Program-made: the position numbers and the translations under genes
The notes under the pieces: model-generated
The model's database searches: none
What the model saw: only the letters and a program-made list of their open reading frames with translations
Told to the model about the DNA's origin: nothing
Part shown: in pieces, positions 20,498 to 35,222 of the stretch
Position numbering within the stretch: position 1 is the first letter of the stretch
Layout: every line of letters begins with the position of its first letter
From: Mycobacterium hubeiense
Lineage (GTDB): Bacteria > Actinomycetota > Actinomycetes > Mycobacteriales > Mycobacteriaceae
Assembly: GCF_002838065.1 (NCBI RefSeq)
Contig: NZ_PIZU01000002.1
Location: forward strand, 1-64,000
DNA length: 64,000 bases
Reading direction: 5' to 3'

Positions 20498-21256
20498 TCA
20501 GGCGTCGCGGCGGTTCACCTCCACCAGCGCCGCGACGAACACCACCGCGACCACCACAACGAAGTAGAGCAACGAGCCGAGTTCGCCCCACGGCATGCCA
20601 TACACCGGGTACAACCACGTCACGTCGATGAACCGGAAGATGTTCGCGAACGGCAGCCACGGTCCGATCGCGGGGCCGACGTTGGGCATGTTGCCCAACA
20701 GCGGTTCGGCCACCAGCGGCCACAGCAGCAGCACCGCGACGGCCCCGGCGGCGAACCGCAGCAGCGCGCCCACCCCGACGCCCAGCACCGCGGCCAGCGC
20801 CGCGTAGACGGCGATCGCGGCCACCACCCGCCATGTGCCCGACGCCGTCAACGACAGCTGCGAACCGACCATCGGCTTGGCCGCCAGCCGCGCCACCACC
20901 ACGGCGGCGACCGTCATCAGCGCCGCATACGCTCCGGAGAACGCCGCCGCGACAACCGCTTTGGCGATCAGCACCACACTGCGGTTGGGCGTCGCCATGA
21001 ATGTGGAGCGGATCAGCCCGCTGCGGTACTCGCCCGTCACCGTCATCGACGCCAGGATCATCAGCACCGGCACACCGAACACCGCCACCCCCAGCGCCGC
21101 CTTCTGCGGCGGCAGCACGCTGTAGTCGTAGGCGGTGCGCCCCTGCAGCGCCGCGACGCCCAGGGACAGCACCGCGACGCCGATCGCGCACCACAGCGGC
21201 GCGCGGGTGGTCGACAGCTTGATGCGTTCGGCCTCCAGCACCGCCAGCGCGCTCAC
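20498..21256 (-). CDS. ABC transporter permease
   Basis: A 252-residue ABC-2-like membrane subunit with about six helices. The start is at VSALAVLEAERIKLSTTRAPLWC, a typical amphipathic N-terminus of this class. The motif GEYRSGLIRSTFMATPNR follows helix 2 and is the usual cytosolic coupling region. GTG 21256 overlaps the stop of the ATPase gene by GTGA. The substrate is unknown; related pairs export drugs or lipids or act in resistance. It is the last of the overlapping chain that begins with thiO. Confidence 0.88.
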   Translation of the reverse strand: MSALAVLEAERIKLSTTRAPLWCAIGVAVLSLGVAALQGRTAYDYSVLPPQKAALGVAVFGVPVLMILASMTVTGEYRSGLIRSTFMATPNRSVVLIAKAVVAAAFSGAYAALMTVAAVVVARLAAKPMVGSQLSLTASGTWRVVAAIAVYAALAAVLGVGVGALLRFAAGAVAVLLLWPLVAEPLLGNMPNVGPAIGPWLPFANIFRFIDVTWLYPVYGMPWGELGSLLYFVVVVAVVFVAALVEVNRRDA

Positions 21257-22150
21257 TGCGCCACCGCCCGGTATTCGATCGCCTCGTCGGTGAGTTTCAG
21301 ATAGGCATCCTCCAACGACGCCTGCTGGGCACTCAGCTCGTGCAGGGTGATCGCGTTTCGGGCGGCGACCTCGCCGACGACCTCGATGGCCGCGCCGCGC
21401 ACCGTCAGCACCGATCCGTCCGATTCGGCCTGCGCATCGATGCCCGCGTCGGTGAGCAGCTGACGCAGCAGCTCCAATTGCGGGCTGCGCACGCGGATGA
21501 CGTCGGCGCCGCTGACGAAGTCGCTCACCGCCGTCGACGTGATCAGCTTGCCCCGCCCGATCACCACCAGCCGGTCGGCGGTGTTGGCCATCTCGGCCAG
21601 CAGATGACTGGACACGAACACCGTGTGACCCTCGCCGGCCAACGTGCGCATCAGCGTGCGCACCCAACGGATGCCTTCGGGATCCAGGCCGTTGACCGGT
21701 TCGTCGAACAGCAGCACCGGCGGGTCCCCCAGCAGCGCCGCGGCGATGCCGAGGCGCTGACTCATGCCCAGCGACAGGGTGCCGGCGTTGCGATCGGCCA
21801 CCCCCGTCAGACCCACCATGTCGAGCACCTCGTCGACGCGGCTCACCGGAATCCGATTGGACGCCGCGATCCAGCGCAGGTGGTTGCGGGCCGAGCGGTT
21901 GGGGTGGGCCTGCCGGGCGTCCAGGAGCGCGCCGACCGTCCGCAGCGGGTCACGCAGTTCGCGGTAGGCCTTGCCGTCGATGGTCGCGGTGCCCGACGTC
22001 GGATGGTCCAGACCCAGGATCAGTCGCATGGTGGTGGTCTTGCCCGCGCCGTTGGGGCCCAAGAATCCGGTGACGACACCTGGTTCGATCGAGCAGGTCA
22101 AGTCGTCGACGGCGTGAGTTTGGCCGAATACCTTGGTCAGACCTGTCAGC

Positions 22151-22158
<8 letters not shown>
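21253..22158 (-). CDS. ABC transporter ATP-binding protein
   Basis: A 301-residue ATPase of the DrrA/NodI-like export class. Walker A is GPNGAGKTTT, the signature is TLSLGMSQRLGIA, Walker B is PVLLFDEPVNGLDPEG and the switch His is in FVSSHLLAEM. A C-terminal extension of about 80 residues follows. ATG 22158 gives MIELTGLTKVFGQT; four more codons upstream are open. The start overlaps the end of the SGNH hydrolase gene by 8 bp, and the stop overlaps the permease start. The partner permease follows directly. Confidence 0.92.
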
Positions 22159-23844
<1,686 letters not shown>

Positions 23845-23848
<4 letters not shown>

Positions 23849-24849
23849 GCGGGCACTCTCGCTTTCAGTTCAGCCGCAATACGTTCGGCGGTCCACGGGG
23901 CCAGCAGAAAGCCGTTGCGCCCATGGCCGGCCGCCACCAGGGTTCGCTCGTCCAGACTGCCGACGATCGGCAGCCCGTCGGGTGTCATCGGCCGCAAACC
24001 CGCGGCGCACTCGGCGAATTCGTACTCCCCCAGCGCCGGCATCACCGCGCAGGCGTCCTCGAGCAATTCCCGCACACCGGTCACCGCCGGTGCGGTGTCG
24101 CGGCCGTGCTCATACTGCGTGGCGCCCACCACGACACCGTCGGCACGCGGCACCAGATACACCTGGCGTCCGTGCACCCGGGCGCGAATCACCCGTTGCG
24201 GCACCGGCATACAGCCCTTGCGCCACCGCAGTCGCAACACCTCACCCTTCACGGGGCGAATCTGCAGGTCCGGCCACAGCTTCGGCGCGTCGATGCCGTT
24301 GGCGATCACCACCATGTCGGCGTCCACGTCGCCCAGGCTCTCTACCGGGCCCGCCGTCGTGACCCCCAGCCGCTCGCACTGCGAGGCCAGCGCCTCGACG
24401 ACGGCACGGTTGTCCACCGCCAATTCGGTGACGGCGCGAAAGCCGTGCCGAATACCTTGGGCGAGTAACGGTTCCACATCGCGGGCGCTCGATGTCAGGG
24501 TGACGGGATGGCCCTGCGCGGACAGCCACTGCGCGACCCGCTTCAGATCATCGGCGTCGGCGCGGTCAACGGCCACCACCAGCGATTCGCGGGCGGTCAC
24601 GACGTCGTCGGGCAGGCCCTCGAGAAACCCGGAGTGCCACAGCTTCAGCGACTCCAACCCGAGTTGGAGCTGCCGCTCCTCGCCGGGCCACGCCTCGCTG
24701 TGCGGGGCCAGCATGCCGCCGGCCACCCACGACGCGCCCCGGTCGGCGGTGCCGTGCAGCCGCACCGACCAGCCGTCCTGCGCCGCGCGGCGCGCGACCG
24801 ACAGGCCGATGACGCCGCCGCCGATGACGGCCAGTGATCCAGAGGACAT
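23845..24849 (-). CDS. thiO: Glycine oxidase ThiO
   Basis: FAD enzyme that oxidises glycine to dehydroglycine, the C2-N unit of the thiazole. The N-terminal FAD motif LAVIGGGVIGLSVARRAA is intact. Later motifs are ASWVAGGMLAPHSE and ECAAGLRPMTPDGLPIVG, then AAGHGRNGFLLAP, as in the DAO family. ATG 24849 gives 334 residues. The frame extends to 25047 but that part is the riboswitch leader. It is the first gene of the second TPP-controlled operon. Confidence 0.95.
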
Positions 24850-24852
24850 AAA

Positions 24853-24945
24853 CCCTCCCTTCGCCGGCATGACCCGGATCAGGTGTGACGGTAAGGGCCG
24901 GTTCGTTCGCCCACTCTCAGTCCTCGTGCCCAGGACTCCCGTGTC
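24853..24945 (-). promoter_or_regulatory. TPP riboswitch upstream of thiO
   Basis: On the minus strand the thi-box elements occur in order: CACGGGAGTCC, GACTGAGAGTGGG, then CACCTGATCCGGGTCATGCC and GGCGAAGGGAGGG. It binds TPP and controls thiO-thiS-thiG and probably the overlapping hydrolase and ABC genes. The aptamer end GGGAGG lies about 5 bp from the thiO ATG and acts as the ribosome site, the same arrangement as at thiC. Confidence 0.95.
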
Positions 24946-24969
24946 GGCCCTCCAGATTACCCGTCGGCT

Positions 24970-25026
24970 CGACTGTGCGGTTTTATCCGCGACGCGCCGG
25001 GGCGAGCGGATGAGAACGCACAGTCG
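24970..25026. repeat. 57-bp palindrome between thiO leader and thiE
   Basis: Outer arms CGACTGTGCG (24970-24979) and CGCACAGTCG (25017-25026) are perfect. Inner arms ATCCGC (24985-24990) and GCGGAT (25006-25011) share the same centre. It ends 15 bp before the thiE start. It may be an operator, a terminator-like hairpin or another small palindromic repeat. Confidence 0.6.
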
Positions 25027-25041
25027 CGTTACCGTCGCGGT

Positions 25042-25713
25042 GTGCACACACCTCGGGAACGCCTGGCGTCGGCCTCACTGTATCTGTGCACCGACGCCCG
25101 CCGGGAGCGCGGTGACCTGGCCGAATTCGCCGAGGCGGCGCTCACCGGCGGGGTGGACATCATCCAGCTGCGCGATAAGGGCTCGCCCGGCGAGAAGAAG
25201 TTCGGCCCGCTGGAGGCGCGCCAAGAGCTCGAGGCGCTGGCCATCCTCGCCGACGCCGCGCGCCGCCACCACGCCTTACTGGCCGTCAACGACCGCGCCG
25301 ACATCGCGCGGGCCGCGAACGCCGACGTGCTGCACCTCGGCCAGGACGACCTGCCGCTCGCGATCGCCCGCGACATCGTCGGCCCCGCAACGCTGATCGG
25401 CCGCTCCACCCACGACACCGGCCAGGTCGCCGCAGCCATCCAGGAGGCGGTCGACTACTTCTGCGTCGGCCCGTGCTGGCCCACCCCGACCAAACCCGGG
25501 CGGCCGGCACCCGGTCTGGACCTGGTGCGGACGGCGTCGTCGTCAAACACCGACAAACCGTGGTTCGCGATCGGAGGCATCGACGAAGACCGGCTGCCCG
25601 AGGTGCTGGCGGCGGGCGCCCGCCGCATCGTCGTGGTGCGCGCGATCACGGCCGCCGACGATCCGCAGGCCGCCGCGCGACGCCTCAAAACCGCCCTTAC
25701 GAGCGGCGGTTGA
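25042..25713 (+). CDS. thiE: Thiamine phosphate synthase ThiE
   Basis: Couples HMP pyrophosphate with thiazole phosphate to make thiamine phosphate. A TIM-barrel enzyme of 223 residues with [14 protein letters not shown] (pyrophosphate loop region), [34 protein letters not shown], and [25 protein letters not shown]. The start is GTG 25042. It is divergent from the thiO operon and has no thi box of its own on this strand. A palindrome sits just upstream. Its 3' end overlaps the convergent mutT3 gene by 17 bp. Confidence 0.96.
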   Translation: MHTPRERLASASLYLCTDARRERGDLAEFAEAALTGGVDIIQLRDKGSPGEKKFGPLEARQELEALAILADAARRHHALLAVNDRADIARAANADVLHLGQDDLPLAIARDIVGPATLIGRSTHDTGQVAAAIQEAVDYFCVGPCWPTPTKPGRPAPGLDLVRTASSSNTDKPWFAIGGIDEDRLPEVLAAGARRIVVVRAITAADDPQAAARRLKTALTSGG

Positions 25714-26230
25714 CCAGCAGCGGAATCCCTGCCGCCACACTGCGCAGCCGCTCCCAGCTGGCCGCGAAACCGGGGTGCAGCGGCAGCGCCGCCACCTCAT
25801 CCTCGGCCACCCATCGCAGTTCGGCGCTCTCGCGGTTGGGCACCGTCTCGAGCAGTTCGCAGGCGTCGGCGATGACCGTCGTATAGGTCCAGCGCGCCCC
25901 GCTCGGACTCGACACTTCGGCGGTCACCACGGCGGCGCGGACCGTCAACTGGTCGGCGGGCAGCCCGGCTTCCTCGTGCGCCTCGCGAACCGCGGCCTGC
26001 TCGGCGGTCTCGTGGCTGTCGCGGGCGCCGCCGGGCAGCCCCCAGGTGCCACCTTGGTGGCTCCACGGCGCGCGGTGTTGCAGCAACACGGCGGGGCTGC
26101 CGTCGGGCTGCGGTGCGCGAAGCAACAACCCGGCAGCGCCGTGCCGACCCCAGAACCGGGCACCGTTGTCGGACAGCACCCAGCCGTCACCATCGCCACG
26201 CACGGCACCAACAATAGAGGTACGCGGCAT
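25697..26230 (-). CDS. mutT3: NUDIX hydrolase MutT3
   Basis: A 177-residue NUDIX hydrolase with the intact box [23 protein letters not shown] (Gx5Ex7REUxEExGU), which binds Mg2+ and hydrolyses nucleoside diphosphate-linked substrates. The position between thiE and the glnX-glnH-pknG operon is that of mutT3 (Rv0413), linked with sanitising oxidised nucleotides; the function here is by family. The start ATG 26230 gives the [19 protein letters not shown] leader. It is divergent from glnX across 89 bp. Confidence 0.9.
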   Translation of the reverse strand: MPRTSIVGAVRGDGDGWVLSDNGARFWGRHGAAGLLLRAPQPDGSPAVLLQHRAPWSHQGGTWGLPGGARDSHETAEQAAVREAHEEAGLPADQLTVRAAVVTAEVSSPSGARWTYTTVIADACELLETVPNRESAELRWVAEDEVAALPLHPGFAASWERLRSVAAGIPLLVNRRS

Positions 26231-26236
26231 CCCAGA

Positions 26237-26262
26237 AACTCTTAGAATTCTTTTATAGAGTT
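26237..26262. promoter_or_regulatory. AT-rich dyad and putative promoter of glnX-glnH-pknG
   Basis: Perfect 6-bp arms AACTCT (26237-26242) and AGAGTT (26257-26262) flank an AT-rich spacer. TATAGA at 26254-26259 could be the -10 box for the plus-strand operon. It is divergent from mutT3. No experimental anchor. Confidence 0.4.
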
Positions 26263-26319
26263 GAAAGCGGTCGGGGAAGATAGCCGGAAAGCCCCCAAAA
26301 AGATGAGGTCCGCGCGCAC

Positions 26320-27638
26320 GTGACAGTGGAGCTGGCGCACCCGTCGACCGAGCCGCTCGCGTCCCGGTCGCCGACCGCCCCCGCGCACCCTCGATGGTGG
26401 TTTCTGTGGACCACGCCCGGCCGGATCCTGACGATCGGGTTCGTTCTGTCGGCGCTCGTGATCGCCAGCGCGTTCGCCACTTCGACGACGATCAACGACC
26501 GTCAGCAGGCGCTGACCACCGTGCTCAACCACACTGAGCCGCTTGCGTTCGCCGCCGGCCAGCTCTACACGACGCTGTCGGTCGCAGACGCCGCGGCGGC
26601 GACGGCGTTCATCTCCGGGGTCGAGCCGCGGCCGGTGCGGCAGCGCTACGAACAGGCCATCACCGACGCGGCGGTGGCGGTGACGCGGGCGTCGTCCGGG
26701 CTGACCGACGAGTCGCTGGTGGCACTGCTCGGCCGCATCAACGCCCAACTCGCCGTGTACACCGGCTTGATCGAGACGGCCCGCACCAACAACCGCGCGG
26801 GCAACCCGGTCGGTTCGTCGTATCTGTCCGAGGCGTCGTCGTTGATGCAGACCGAGATCCTGCCGCAGGCGCAGGAGCTCTACGAGGAGACCTCGGCGCG
26901 AGTGGACCGGGAAACCACTGCCTCGACAAGGATTCCGGCGCCGGTGATTCTCGTCGTGCTGGCGACGTTGTTGTTCGGCGCGTTCGCGAATCGCTGGCTG
27001 GCGCGGCGGACCCGTCGTCGCGTCAACATCGGTCTGGTCGCCGGCGGGCTGGCGGTGTTGATCATGCTGGTGTGGGTGGGCACGGCGCTGGTGATCTCCA
27101 CCGCGGACAGCCGCAGCGCGAAAGACACTGCGGCCGAATCGCTCAAGACCATCACGAACCTCGCGATCACCGCGCAGCAGGCCCGCGCCGACGAGACGCT
27201 GGCGTTGATCCGCCGCGGTGACGAGAGCACCCGCAAGCAGTCCTACTACCAACGCATCGACGCGATGCAGCAACAACTTTCGGAGTATCTGGCCCGCGAC
27301 GACGCCATCGACAAGTCCGACTTGGCCGACGCCGAACAGCTGCTCAAGCGCTGGCGGGCGGCCGACGACCGGATCAACGCCTACATCGCGGTGGGCAACT
27401 ACCAGGCCGCCACCCAGGTGGCGCTGGGCACCGGCGAGGACGATTCGACGCCGGCGTTCGACAAGCTCGACGCCGCGCTGAGCAAGGGCATCGAGGAGAG
27501 CCGCAGTCAGCTGCGCAACGACATCGTCAACGCGCGGCGGGTGCTGTCGGGCGCGACGGTCGGCGCCGCGGCGCTCTCGATCGGCGCGGCGATTGCGGTG
27601 ACACTGGGATTGTGGCCGAGACTTAGTGAGTACAGGTG

Positions 27639-27639
<1 letters not shown>
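26320..27639 (+). CDS. glnX: GlnX-like membrane protein of the PknG pathway
   Basis: A 439-residue membrane protein with four helices: about residues 28-53, 206-228, 235-260 and 409-433. They frame two extracytoplasmic helical domains that look like tandem four-helix sensor modules. It matches Rv0412c (GlnX), known to pass the signal from the amino acid-binding lipoprotein GlnH to kinase PknG. The start is GTG 26320. Its stop overlaps the glnH ATG by one base (TGATG), so the three genes are one coupled operon. Confidence 0.88.
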
Positions 27640-30844
<3,205 letters not shown>

Positions 30845-30863
30845 TGCCTTGCCGTCTTGTCGT

Positions 30864-30959
30864 CGAGTGTGCGCCCACTGCGTTGAGTGTGAAGCCACTG
30901 CGGGATTCTTCGCTGATCTCAGCAATGGCTGCACACTCAACGCGGTCAGCGCACACTCG
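30864..30959. repeat. 96-bp palindromic element, copy B
   Basis: Outer arms CGAGTGTGCG (30864-30873) and CGCACACTCG (30950-30959), and inner arms TTGAGTGTG (30883-30891) and CACACTCAA (30932-30940), are perfect and share one centre. It lies just after pknG. Its right end encodes the last codons and TGA stop of the convergent nuclease-like gene. Confidence 0.85.
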
Positions 30960-31881
30960 ACAAGGTGCACGGGCACTCAAACCCTTGCGCTTCCACCGCA
31001 TTGTGGACTCGCCGAACCACATTTGCGCGACGATCCTCCGCCGTCACCCGGACGATTCGGTAGCGCCGCTCGACCTTTTCGAGCCGGTAGATGTCGCTGG
31101 CGATTTGCAAACGGTTGTCGTAGTGATGCTTGCCCTCGTACTCGACACCGAGCATCCACTCCTGCCAGCCCATGTCGATGAAGGCAAACGGCACACCGTC
31201 CGGGCCGAACACCGGTATCTGCGTTTGCGGCGGCGGGAAACCAGCTTCGATCAGCCACAGCCGAACCTGGCTTTCCTTCGGCGATTGCGCTCCGGCGTCG
31301 ACGAGCTCTAACACCTTCTCCAGATGCCGTAGCCCGCGTAGCCGCCGGTGACGACGGGCGATCGCGGCGACGTCGTCGATCTTGAAACCCGTCGCGTTGG
31401 CGAGCGCGTCGAGCCGGGCAACGGCAGCGAAGACGGAACCTCGTCTGCCAATGTCGAACGCCGTGCGCTCAACCGATGTCACCGAACGGCCGTCGAGTAT
31501 GACGACTTCATCGTCGAGCAATCGGTCGCGTCGAGTGACTATGCCGCTCGGCGGTCGCGCGTTGGCGTGTACCAGCTCCACCGCGATGTCGGTGTCGATC
31601 CACTTCGACCCGTGCAGCGAAGCGGCTGCAAGTCCGGCAATCGTTGCCCGCCGCCGTGACCACAGCCATGCCGCAGAGATTCGCTGCTGAAGCGATGGCT
31701 GAGCCAGTCGCTCCATGTACACGTCCGGAAACAGCGCGCAATAGCGCGTCCGCAGCTGATGCCAGTTCACGGTGCCGGCAGCGAGAGCCTCACTGCCGAT
31801 GAATGGTTCCCCCCAATTCCCCATATTGCGACGATGCCGTATGTCAGCCAGTGCCCGGACCGCCACTTGCGGGTTATCCAC
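30946..31881 (-). CDS. AbiEi-like N-terminus with DUF559-type nuclease-fold C-terminus
   Basis: A 311-residue protein. The N-terminal half resembles the AbiEi-type antitoxin/winged-helix region (RRATIAGLAAASLHGSKWID, then VTSVERTAFDIGRRG). The C-terminal part looks like a PD-(D/E)xK/DUF559 or Vsr-like fold: FIDMGWQEWMLGVEYEGKHHYDN, with Asp, Glu and Lys in the expected order. Members of this class are common and multi-copy in mycobacteria; their role is unsettled. GTG 31881 and ATG 31824 are possible starts. The gene is bracketed by two copies of the 96-bp palindromic element, and copy B supplies its last codons (AGT GTG CGC TGA). Confidence 0.75.
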   Translation of the reverse strand: MDNPQVAVRALADIRHRRNMGNWGEPFIGSEALAAGTVNWHQLRTRYCALFPDVYMERLAQPSLQQRISAAWLWSRRRATIAGLAAASLHGSKWIDTDIAVELVHANARPPSGIVTRRDRLLDDEVVILDGRSVTSVERTAFDIGRRGSVFAAVARLDALANATGFKIDDVAAIARRHRRLRGLRHLEKVLELVDAGAQSPKESQVRLWLIEAGFPPPQTQIPVFGPDGVPFAFIDMGWQEWMLGVEYEGKHHYDNRLQIASDIYRLEKVERRYRIVRVTAEDRRANVVRRVHNAVEAQGFECPCTLSSVR

Positions 31882-31893
31882 AGGCCATCACGT

Positions 31894-31989
31894 CGAGTGT
31901 GCGTCCACCGCGTTGAGTGTGCGGCTACCGCGCTAGCCGGCGCCGATCCCCGCAGTGGCTGCACACTCAATGCGGTCAGCGCACACTCG
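31894..31989. repeat. 96-bp palindromic element, copy C
   Basis: Outer arms CGAGTGTGCG (31894-31903) and CGCACACTCG (31980-31989), and inner arms TTGAGTGTG (31913-31921) and CACACTCAA (31962-31970), share one centre. Spacing is identical to copy B. It lies between the 5' end of the nuclease-like gene and the ackA stop, 15 bp from the latter. Confidence 0.85.
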
Positions 31990-32003
31990 GCGAAAATCGG
32001 CGG

Positions 32004-33128
32004 CTAGAGCACCTCGACGCAGGCCCGGGCGATCGCCAGCTCCTCGTTCGTCGGGATGACCAGCACGGTCGTCGGCGAATTGTCGGCCGAGATGCGACGG
32101 GCGGCCTTGCCCGGGCTGGCATTGAGATGCTCGTCGAGCTCAATACCCAATCCCGTCAATCCGGTCAGCGCGTCGCGGCGCACGGCGGCGTCGTTCTCGC
32201 CCACTCCTGCAGTGAAGGTGATGACGTCGGTGTTGCCCAGCACCGCCATGTAGGCGCCGATGTACTTGCGCAGCCGGTGGATGTACACGTCATACGCCAA
32301 TTGTGCTGCCTCGTCGCCGGATTCGATGCGCTTGTGCAGGAGCCGGAAGTCGATCTCACCGCCAAGACCCAGCACACCGGAGCGCCGGTTGAGCATGGTT
32401 TCGATGTCCTCGACGCTCATCTCGGCGGTGCGCCACAGGTACACCAGCACGCCGGGGTCGACGTCACCGGAGCGTGTGCCCATCACCAGCCCCTCCATCG
32501 GCGTGAGCCCCATCGACGTGTCCACGGGCCGGCCGCCGACAATCGCCGACGCCGACGCGCCGTTGCCCAGGTGCAGCACGATCTGATTCAGCGAACCCAA
32601 CGGTCTGTCGAGGAACGCCGCGGCCTGTTCACTGACGTACTGATGCGACGTGCCGTGAAACCCGTAGCGGCGAATGTGCCACTGCGCCGCGAGGTCTCGC
32701 TCGATGGCATAGGTGGCGGCCGCGGCGGGCAGGTCGTGAAAGAACGCGGTGTCGAACACGGCGACGTGCGGGAGATCGGGCAGTGCCTTGCGCGCCACGT
32801 TGATGCCCAGCACCGCGGGGGGGTTGTGCAGCGGCGCCAACGGCGCCAATTCGTCGAGTTTGGACAGCATCTCGTCGTCGACAAGCGTTGGCTGATACAG
32901 GTCGGGCCCGCCGTGCACCACCCGATGCCCGACCGCGATCACCGCAGCCATGTCGTCACCCAACTCGTCGAACACGATACGCATCGCCTCGGTGTGGTCG
33001 GCAACCTCGCCTTCGCCGATCCGCTCGACGATTCCATCGACCAGCATGGCACCCGAATCTGGTTCAACGACAGCATATTTGACGGACGACGACCCGGAGT
33101 TGAGCACCAGGATCGTTCGGCTCATCAT
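32004..33128 (-). CDS. ackA: Acetate kinase
   Basis: Interconverts acetate plus ATP and acetyl phosphate. About 374 residues with the family signatures [15 protein letters not shown] at the N-terminus, [19 protein letters not shown] (catalytic His), [12 protein letters not shown] and [22 protein letters not shown], then [10 protein letters not shown] near the end. Two ATG codons stand in tandem (33128, 33125); the first overlaps the pta stop as ATGA. It forms the end of the fgd-pta-ackA run on the minus strand. Confidence 0.97.
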   Translation of the reverse strand: MMSRTILVLNSGSSSVKYAVVEPDSGAMLVDGIVERIGEGEVADHTEAMRIVFDELGDDMAAVIAVGHRVVHGGPDLYQPTLVDDEMLSKLDELAPLAPLHNPPAVLGINVARKALPDLPHVAVFDTAFFHDLPAAAATYAIERDLAAQWHIRRYGFHGTSHQYVSEQAAAFLDRPLGSLNQIVLHLGNGASASAIVGGRPVDTSMGLTPMEGLVMGTRSGDVDPGVLVYLWRTAEMSVEDIETMLNRRSGVLGLGGEIDFRLLHKRIESGDEAAQLAYDVYIHRLRKYIGAYMAVLGNTDVITFTAGVGENDAAVRRDALTGLTGLGIELDEHLNASPGKAARRISADNSPTTVLVIPTNEELAIARACVEVL

Positions 33129-35194
33129 TTGCCCTGCGCCTGGATCGCCGTGATCGCGACGGTGTTGACGATGTCTTCGACGAGGGCACCGCGGGACAGG
33201 TCGTTCACCGGTTTCTTCAACCCCTGCAACACCGGGCCGACGGCGATCGCGCCGGCGCTGCGCTGCACCGCCTTGTAGGTGTTGTTGCCGGTGTTGAGGT
33301 CCGGGAAGATCAACACCGTCGCCCGCCCGGCGACTTCCGACTCGGGCATCTTGGTCTTGGCGACCGACGGCTCCACCGCGGCGTCGTATTGGATCGGTCC
33401 CTCCACCAGTAACTCGGGTGCCCGTTGACGCACTAATTCGGTTGCGGCCCTGACCTTGTCGACCTCGGCCCCGGTGCCGGAGGTGCCGGTGGAGTAGGAC
33501 AGCATCGCCACCCGCGGGTCGATGCCGAACTGGGCGGCGGTGTGGGCCGACGAGATGGCGATGTCGGCGAGCTGCTCGGAGGTGGGGTCGACGACGATCG
33601 CGCAGTCGCCGTACGCCAGCACCCGATCGGGCAGGCACATCAGGAAGATGCTGGACACCGTGGAAACCCCGGGCACCGTCTTGATGATCTCGAACGACGG
33701 CCGCACGGTGTGCGCGGTGGTGTGCCTGGCGCCAGACACCATGCCGTCGACCATGTCGTTGTGCACCAGCATGGTGCCGAAATACGAGACGTCGTGGATG
33801 ATTTCGCGCGCCTGCTCGACCGTGACACCCTTGTGCTTGCGCAGCTGCGCGTACTGTTCGGCGAACTTGTCACACAGGTCGCTGGTTTGCGGGTTGAGTA
33901 CTTTTGCTGCCGACAGGTCGACACCGAGTTCGGCTGCACGCGAACGGACCTGGGTTTCCTCCCCGAGGATGGTCAGGTCGGCCACGCCGCGCTGCAGCAG
34001 CCGACCGGCGGCCTTGAGGATGCGATCGTCGTCACCTTCGGGCAGCACGATGTGCTTGCGGTCCGACCGCGCACGGTCCAGCACCTGATAGGTGAACATC
34101 TGCGGGGTGACAACGCTGGGAATCGGGATGGCCAGCCGCGCAACCAGATCCGCGGTGTCGACGTGGGTATCCATCAACTCCAGGGCGGTGTCGATCTTGC
34201 GTTGCGAGGCAGCCGTCACCCGACCGCGGGTACCGGCAACCCGGCTGGCCGTCTCGAAAGTGCCGTATTCGGTGGCGATGATCGGCAGCCGCTGTCCCAA
34301 GCCCGACACCAGCGAAGCGATCGACGGGTGCAGCTCCAGCCCGCCGTTGAGGATGATGCACGACAGCGACGGAAAACCTTCGGCGGCATGGGCACTCACG
34401 ACGGCCAGCACGACGTCGGAGCGATCGCCCGGCGTGATCACCGCGACACCGTCGGTCAGCCGCTCGAGCACATGCTCGGCGGTCATACCGGCGACCAGCA
34501 CACCCATCACCTCGCGGGCCAGCAGCGCCGGAGCGCCATGAATCTGCGTGCCGTCCACCGCCTTTTGCCGCTCGCCGACCGTCGGCGCGACCAGCAGCGG
34601 TTCCTCGGGCAGCACGTACGTCTGCGGTTCGAACGGTTCGAGCGCCGCCGCCACGGCCTGCAACTGTCCGGGGTCACACCGGTTGGCCACCACCGCGGCG
34701 GTGTGAGCGTGCTGGGCCGTCAACTCGGCAAGGCACAGTTCGACAACCTGCGCGACCTCGTCGGGGGTACGTCCCTTCGCCCGCACCGAGAGCACCACCG
34801 GGGCACCGCAATTGACCGCAATGCGGCCGTTGGTGGAAAGCTCCGTCGGGCTGGCCACGTCGGTGTAGTCGCTGCCGACGATCAGCACCGCGTCGCACTG
34901 CTCGGCCACCTGGTGGAACCGGTCGACGATCTCGGCCAGCGCCGCGTCGGGATCGTCGTGCAGCTGTTGGTAGCTGACGCCGACGCAGTCCTCATAGGAC
35001 AGGCCCGCAGTCGTCAGGGGCAGCAGCAGCTCGAGGATGTAGTCGCGCTCCTCGCCCAATCGCGTGATCGGCCGGAACACGCCGACCTTGGCCACCGTGG
35101 CGGCCAGTCGGTGCAGGATGCCCAGGGCGATCGTCGATTTGCCGGTGTCACCCTCGGGCGAGGCGATGTAGATCGCGGACGCTGTGGCGGTCAC
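33125..35194 (-). CDS. pta: Phosphate acetyltransferase (long form)
   Basis: A 689-residue long-form Pta converting acetyl-CoA and phosphate to acetyl phosphate. The N-terminal P-loop/DRTGG part starts [20 protein letters not shown]; the middle DRTGG domain contains [10 protein letters not shown]. The C-terminal catalytic domain has [36 protein letters not shown] and [20 protein letters not shown] 35194 gives the normal length; the frame upstream shadows fgd. It lies 28 bp after the fgd stop and is coupled to ackA by ATGA. Confidence 0.95.
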   Translation of the reverse strand: MTATASAIYIASPEGDTGKSTIALGILHRLAATVAKVGVFRPITRLGEERDYILELLLPLTTAGLSYEDCVGVSYQQLHDDPDAALAEIVDRFHQVAEQCDAVLIVGSDYTDVASPTELSTNGRIAVNCGAPVVLSVRAKGRTPDEVAQVVELCLAELTAQHAHTAAVVANRCDPGQLQAVAAALEPFEPQTYVLPEEPLLVAPTVGERQKAVDGTQIHGAPALLAREVMGVLVAGMTAEHVLERLTDGVAVITPGDRSDVVLAVVSAHAAEGFPSLSCIILNGGLELHPSIASLVSGLGQRLPIIATEYGTFETASRVAGTRGRVTAASQRKIDTALELMDTHVDTADLVARLAIPIPSVVTPQMFTYQVLDRARSDRKHIVLPEGDDDRILKAAGRLLQRGVADLTILGEETQVRSRAAELGVDLSAAKVLNPQTSDLCDKFAEQYAQLRKHKGVTVEQAREIIHDVSYFGTMLVHNDMVDGMVSGARHTTAHTVRPSFEIIKTVPGVSTVSSIFLMCLPDRVLAYGDCAIVVDPTSEQLADIAISSAHTAAQFGIDPRVAMLSYSTGTSGTGAEVDKVRAATELVRQRAPELLVEGPIQYDAAVEPSVAKTKMPESEVAGRATVLIFPDLNTGNNTYKAVQRSAGAIAVGPVLQGLKKPVNDLSRGALVEDIVNTVAITAIQAQGK

Positions 35195-35222
35195 CCGCCC
35201 AGCTTTCCTTATCGACGCAGAT

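Noticed and set aside
30857..31993. CRISPR-like array from the repeated GAGTGTG units
   Set aside because: The repeats are inverted pairs within palindromes, not regularly spaced direct repeats with unique spacers, and no cas genes are near.
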